A stretch of 13,189 nt of DNA. Origin: Rhodoferax sp. GTDB taxonomy: Bacteria; Pseudomonadota; Gammaproteobacteria; Burkholderiales; Burkholderiaceae. This document shows positions 13,094-13,189 of this stretch, in pieces; within the stretch, counting starts at the first letter, position 1; each line of letters opens with the position of its first letter. The stretch is taken from assembly GCA_020048295.1 (NCBI GenBank), contig JAIFMT010000253.1, forward strand, positions 1-13,189. The letters run 5' to 3'. The position numbers were made by a program, and so were the translations under genes. A model generated the notes under the pieces. It worked only from the letters and a program-made list of their open reading frames with translations, was not told where the DNA came from and ran no database searches.

Positions 13094-13189
13094 TTATTTG
13101 AAAATCACCGTCTTGTGCCCGTTGATCAGCACCCGGTGCTCGCTGTGCCACTTGACGGCGCGCGCCAGCACCTGGCTTTCGGTGTCGCG
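13094..13189 (-). CDS. purU: Formyltetrahydrofolate deformylase, C-terminal end (partial)
   Basis: Only the last 31 codons and the TAA stop (13096-13094) lie in the window. They read [18 protein letters not shown] followed by [13 protein letters not shown], which matches the C-terminus of PurU, the enzyme that hydrolyses 10-formyltetrahydrofolate to formate and tetrahydrofolate. The gene converges on psd with a gap of 54 nt. The rest lies beyond the window edge. Recognition rests on a short but characteristic stretch. Confidence 0.85.
   Translation of the reverse strand, partial: RDTESQVLARAVKWHSEHRVLINGHKTVIFK

Overview
The window looks like chromosomal DNA from a betaproteobacterium of the order Burkholderiales, most likely family Comamonadaceae (Rhodoferax-like). 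The reasons are the protein flavour of S3, EI and Psd, a stand-alone IIA(Man)-HPr-EI cluster, and two copies of a short dispersed repeat of a kind I associate with that family. The assignment is made from memory, not from a search. Genes are mostly GC-rich and ordinary housekeeping or metabolic genes. I see no prophage, insertion sequence, CRISPR array, tRNA or rRNA.

Layout. (1) 1-1576: the end of a ribosomal-protein S10-type operon, rpsC (5' truncated)-rplP-rpmC-rpsQ, closed by a strong hairpin terminator. (2) 1611-2830: a divergent pair, a membrane cytochrome b561 on the minus strand and a periplasmic class II cytochrome c (c'-type) on the plus strand, probably redox partners. (3) 2930-3634: a secreted DUF4197 protein, then about 400 nt without a gene that holds repeat copy A. 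(4) 4039-6544: a PTS phosphorelay, IIA(Man)-like, HPr and Enzyme I, with no sugar permease in view, so probably regulatory. It is followed by a bidirectional terminator shared with (5) 6625-7212, a minus-strand Ala/Lys/Val-rich phasin-like or histone-like protein with an unusual promoter region.

(6) 7379-7782: a palindromic element and a small minus-strand protein with a KOW/SH3-like look that I cannot assign. (7) 7911-10490: a minus-strand cluster glcD-lrgA-lrgB, a GlcD-type FAD 2-hydroxyacid dehydrogenase tightly coupled to an LrgA/LrgB membrane pair. Plant LrgAB-type PLGG1 carries glycolate/glycerate and bacterial LrgAB homologues carry pyruvate, so this may be a transporter plus dehydrogenase unit for glycolate, D-lactate or a related acid. 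It is the most interesting inference in the window. (8) 10491-10816: a divergent intergenic region with repeat copy B. (9) 10817-13039: an MFS exporter and phosphatidylserine decarboxylase on the plus strand. (10) 13094-13189: the C-terminal end of formyltetrahydrofolate deformylase (purU) on the minus strand.

No clearly new system is present. The points worth a second look are the glcD-lrgAB unit, the dispersed repeats, the two unassigned small proteins and the long disordered tail of S3.
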